Part shown: one piece after another, positions 20,376-23,591 of the stretch
Layout: every line of letters starts with the position of its first letter
Numbering within the stretch: position 1 is the stretch's first letter
Assembly: GCA_900095095.1 (NCBI GenBank)
Contig: FMBT01000688.1
Span: 1 to 23,591 of the forward strand
Direction of reading: 5' to 3'
Length of the DNA: 23,591 nt
From: Fragilariopsis cylindrus CCMP1102
Taxonomy: Eukaryota; Bacillariophyta; Bacillariophyceae; Bacillariales; Bacillariaceae
Position numbers and translations under genes: made by a program
Notes under the pieces: generated by a model
The model's database searches: none
Told to the model about the DNA's origin: nothing
The model's input: the letters and a program-made list of their open reading frames with translations, nothing else

Positions 20376-22050
20376 GATATTTGATTTACTTCGTTGAAAA
20401 TGAAATGAAATGAAATGATTATGTTAAAAATAAAACAGAAAAGAGGAAGAAAGGTATTGGTGAGGTTTATTTTTTATCTCGAATTTCATTTGGAGATGAT
20501 GTACAGTACTTAAACGGAAGAGGTAGACAGAGAAAGTAATAGCGAAAGTGGTAATGCATGCGCGAACCGCAAATCGTATCGTATGTATCAATACGGAGGA
20601 AGGAAGCGTGGGAGAAAAGGGAAAGACTTTTCCACAGAGCTCTCGGAAGGAAGGAGGGGTGGACTGAGAAGAATTCATTCCGTTAGTGTCTCTCGTCTCG
20701 TTTCCACATACGCCCAGAACAATTCCACAACACTTCCATAGTCTACAGCAGGCAACACAACCACAACCACAACTCAACTCAACGGGACGAGATGGGACGA
20801 GATTCGATTCTCCTCGACGAGAGAAGGGAAAGATTCGACTCGCCATTTATATTAGGGTGTGTGATCCGATAAGTGAAGGGAGGACGGATACCACTACCGT
20901 ACTCGGAATGAAGGGGATCTCTTCTTCTCCTTCATCTTATTTTGTCTCTCGTTTCACACTCGCTAACACATACGCTATACAGCCAATCAATCCATTCTCG
21001 AAGAAAAGAAACACACACAGGACATCCTTACGATCGAGCGAAAAGGCAACATCGACTGTCAAGCGGAACGGAACGGATCGGACGACATAGACAGAGATAA
21101 CAGATGAGAAACGTACCTTCTTAAGATAGATGGTATGCAAAGAGTAGAGATAATAACTTCTTTAGTAGAGAAATATAGAGAGAAATTATGAGAGTGTGAC
21201 AGTGAAGTAGAGAGAGCGAAATGAAAAGAAAGTCGCGGTATTTTCGCTGTATTTCGTTTTCAGGTACAGTACATACGGAAGGATGGTGGTGACTTACCGT
21301 GTGTTGTTTTATTGCACAAAAATTAATTTTATTTACGTAGTTTGCTGACTAAAACGCCGATCTTTTGCTTCCGAAGAATTTTTCATATCTTTTGTCGATT
21401 TACAGTATTAACGTGAAGGCAAACGCCGATGTGAACAAAATCTTTAGAAGCTCGACAAAAAAGCTAGTATAATATTGTATGTGTATCACATACATTAATC
21501 ACGATTTAAAAAATATGTTATGCCGGTGAGAAGATTCTTTGTATGTATCAATGTTGAACAGCAACTTACGCGACCAAAATATTAGGTTTCATACAACTTT
21601 AGTATCGTTCCAAAAAAATTAAATGTCTTCTACATGTATATAAGATTCAGTGCATAGTTCACATTCAGTCCGTAACGACGTGGTTACAATAGAGAGACAC
21701 AACATAAATGATTCTTCACATCCTTTATAAATCAACACGTGTATCATTACTCGCGGACAAACGTCACAAGACTGTCTAATTTGAATGAAAAAGCGGGAAA
21801 TAACCAATAAATACTAGTACGGTAACGAAAATGAAGCACAAAGTGCGAAACGCGAACCGCTAACAATAAAAATATCTTCTCTTTGGCACTCAATTCCAAA
21901 CTCATCGGATAATTCTCCCTTTGAATAAACTCTCACCTCTTAGTACGTATACCATGACGTCATGTCCTACTGTATGTGAGGAGATATATATTATGTTCGA
22001 AGACAAGCAAAAACTTGTCTTCCATCTGTCTGTCCAATTAAATCTATATA
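20376..22050 (+). other. Region upstream of the secreted-protein gene, no confident gene
   Basis: The first few hundred bases to the right of 20375 should hold the promoter of the minus-strand gene; direct ATGAAATGAAATGAAATG repeats sit at about 20400-20417. A somewhat GC-richer patch at 20560-21080 has opposing open frames (20846-20424 minus, 20686-21090 plus) that overlap and match nothing known. TACNGTA words occur at 20502, 20895, 21265, 21401, 21818 and 21968. A perfect 9-bp hairpin, GAAGACAAG/CTTGTCTTC, lies at 21999-22022. Confidence 0.5.
21999..22022. repeat. Perfect 9-bp hairpin with 6-nt loop
   Basis: GAAGACAAG at 21999-22007 pairs with CTTGTCTTC at 22014-22022 around the loop CAAAAA. 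Function is unknown; it is not followed by a T run that would suggest a terminator. Confidence 0.85.
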
Positions 22051-22449
22051 CTAAAGGAGATAATTCTGCAAGTCCTTGATGTGTTTCACAGCACCCAAAG
22101 GTGCAGATGTATGATCAATCTTCTCCTTGAAGTTCTTCCTTTCAGCTCTTGGTTTGTGTAGTTCCACATGATCCATAATGTTATCAAAAGTAATGCCAAA
22201 AATAGCATCCTTAATATAGCTGTTTACAATTTCTTCCATGCTGTGCTGCTCCTTCTATAGCTGTAGAATAGCAGCCTAACTTGACAGCATAACATTGTAG
22301 CCTTTACCATTCTCTGGCTCAATTTTAGGGTATGCATCAGGACTTGATAGTGCAGCAACTTTACTGAAGATCCTCTCATATTCAGACATGTTAAATTTAC
22401 CTTTAGAATTATCAGAGCTGTCTCTTTTTTTCTCTTTTCTTCTGTTCAT
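22051..22449 (-). pseudogene. Protein-like frame interrupted only by TAG codons
   Basis: On the minus strand a frame from ATG at 22449 reads plausible soluble helical protein (MSEYERIFSKVAALSSPDAY, later FDNIMDHVELHKPRAERKNF). TAG codons interrupt it at 22278-22276 and 22257-22255, and it ends at another TAG, 22053-22051. With the TAGs ignored it stays open to 21991. I do not recognise the protein. It may be a decayed gene or mobile element in which CAG became TAG, sequence from an organism that reads UAG as an amino acid, or chance. Confidence 0.3.
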
Positions 22450-23591
22450 ACATCATGATGTCTTATTGTCTTGTCAGGGCATACCTGTTGCTTTTAATAG
22501 ATCAGATGGCAGAAAACCATATACTTTATCACAAAATTCAAGAAGGTTGCTTCTTGATTTCCTGCCACTTGTACAGCACCACTACTGTACCACCCAGGGT
22601 GGAAACCATGCCATCCCACTGATTCGTTATAAAGGTTAGATATTTGATTGTGCATGCATAATATAGTTAATACTATTACCTACTACATACAGCAAATCAC
22701 AAGCTCTGTTATATTATTCATAGAAGCTACACCACATGATATGTGCAAATTAATGATATATCATATCTACTTACACAGTCATTTCTTCACTAGAAAAATA
22801 TCTCCTCCTAAGATATTGTATAATAATAGGTATGGTCTGTTTGTGTGATACTTTGGACAGGGTCCAATCCTATGCAGGAAGGCTTGTGCACGAGGTTGAC
22901 ATTTCAAAGACTCAAAGCACGCACGAGCTATCCTGAGAGCAAAGGGTTAAAGTTTGTGAAAGCTCTACACACATTACATGCAATTCGAATGGAAACTCTG
23001 GCAAACCACAAATACCAGAACACTCACAGTGTGTCTTGCATTAATAGTTTGTTAGAATTCCTCTACTCCTTTATGGTGACCCATATTTTTTATGCAGTGC
23101 GAACCTTGCACTTCGCACTATCCTGATGAACAACAACTATAACTGATTATATAATAATAGATTGATTAATTAGAAAGGTTTTCTTCCGTATGTCGTGTTG
23201 GATCTGTTCTTTCTTACAAACAGACCACCAACTGACTACTGTGTCAGAGCTTGTCCAGTCATTGTAAAAAATGGCACACATGGCCGCCATACATACATGT
23301 ATTAGATTATTTAGGATGATGCACACATGCATATGTAGTAGTAGAAAATGTTGCTGTGTGCTCTATTTTGATATCAAATTTCAATGGCCATGATGGATCC
23401 AGTTGGTGGTGGTAAATAACAAGAAATTTTTCTGCATCTCCAATAATAGAGCAATCCAACAAATAATATGTTCCAGCTGGGTTGATATATCTTACCAGTG
23501 ACCAATAGTGTCAAATTCAATCAGGACAATTATATTGTTGTTTGATGTTGTTGATGGGTGTGAGTGATATTGTTTTCGTTTCCTGTTGTTC
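22450..23591 (+). other. Unassigned terminal region with possible exons on both strands
   Basis: No gene can be called firmly. On the plus strand, an open block 22478-22634 is framed by an acceptor-like TTGTCAG and a donor-like GTTAGA, and in phase 1 it can join a block from 22861 (after GGACAG) open to a stop at about 23126. On the minus strand, a block without a start codon, from about 23509 to the stop at 23309-23307, reads YINPAGTYYLLDCSIIGDAE. Several frames look protein-like at once, so none is trusted. Words such as ACATACATGTAT and the flatter composition feel unlike the diatom-like genes to the left. Confidence 0.25.

Noticed and set aside
20424..21090. Opposed frames 20846-20424 (-) and 20686-21090 (+)
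   Set aside because: They overlap on opposite strands, have no recognisable domain, and sit in the likely promoter region of the secreted-protein gene.
1..23591. tRNA, rRNA, spliceosomal snRNA genes and CRISPR arrays
   Set aside because: By eye I found no tRNA T-arm contexts, snRNA starts or spaced identical repeats; a covariance-model scan would be needed to exclude small RNAs.

Overview
The window reads as nuclear DNA of an AT-rich eukaryotic alga, most likely a diatom or close stramenopile relative. The reasons are spliceosomal GT-AG introns, secreted proteins built from six-cysteine modules joined by long Ser/Pro/Thr linkers with PSxxPS-type spacing, ShKT-like Cys modules, an NADPH oxidase with algal features, abundant in-frame microsatellites, and no operon structure. 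The species cannot be named from sequence alone. TAA and TAG both serve as ordinary stops in the well supported genes.

Layout, 5' to 3'. (1) 1-1588 (+): the 3' part of an aromatic amino acid gene. The end of a prephenate dehydratase ACT regulatory domain runs directly into a TyrA-type prephenate/arogenate dehydrogenase, so this looks like a PheA-TyrA fusion, and the dehydrogenase has Asn where its catalytic His should be. (2) 2368-5579 (+): a secreted cell-surface type protein with seven copies of a Cys module arranged 3-3-1 around Ser/Pro/Thr linkers; comparing the copies locates two 1-nt frame breaks in A runs and a duplicated splice acceptor at the 3' end. (3) 6414-8852 (+): a type II membrane protein with a luminal SGNH/PC-esterase-like domain. 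(4) 9578-11607 (+): an ER J-domain protein with a VHL-beta-like domain, a ShKT module and a C-terminal NDEL. (5) 13182-17011 (+): a NOX/ferric-reductase type oxidase with a long Lys/Ser repeat N-terminus and four extra membrane helices inside its NADPH-binding half. (6) 20375-18849 (-): a secreted, mucin-like Cys protein convergent with the oxidase. (7) 20.4-23.6 kb: no confident gene; the last 1.6 kb differs in feel and holds protein-like open stretches on both strands that I cannot assign.

Five of the six genes make products that enter the secretory pathway or sit in membranes (wall-type glycoproteins, a glycan-modifying type enzyme, an ER chaperone, an oxidase). They appear to be independent genes and nothing shows co-transcription. 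Two non-coding signals stand out: a cluster of inverted repeats, including an arm of about 47 nt, upstream of the oxidase, and a strong excess of the interrupted palindrome TACNGTA in introns and intergenic DNA.
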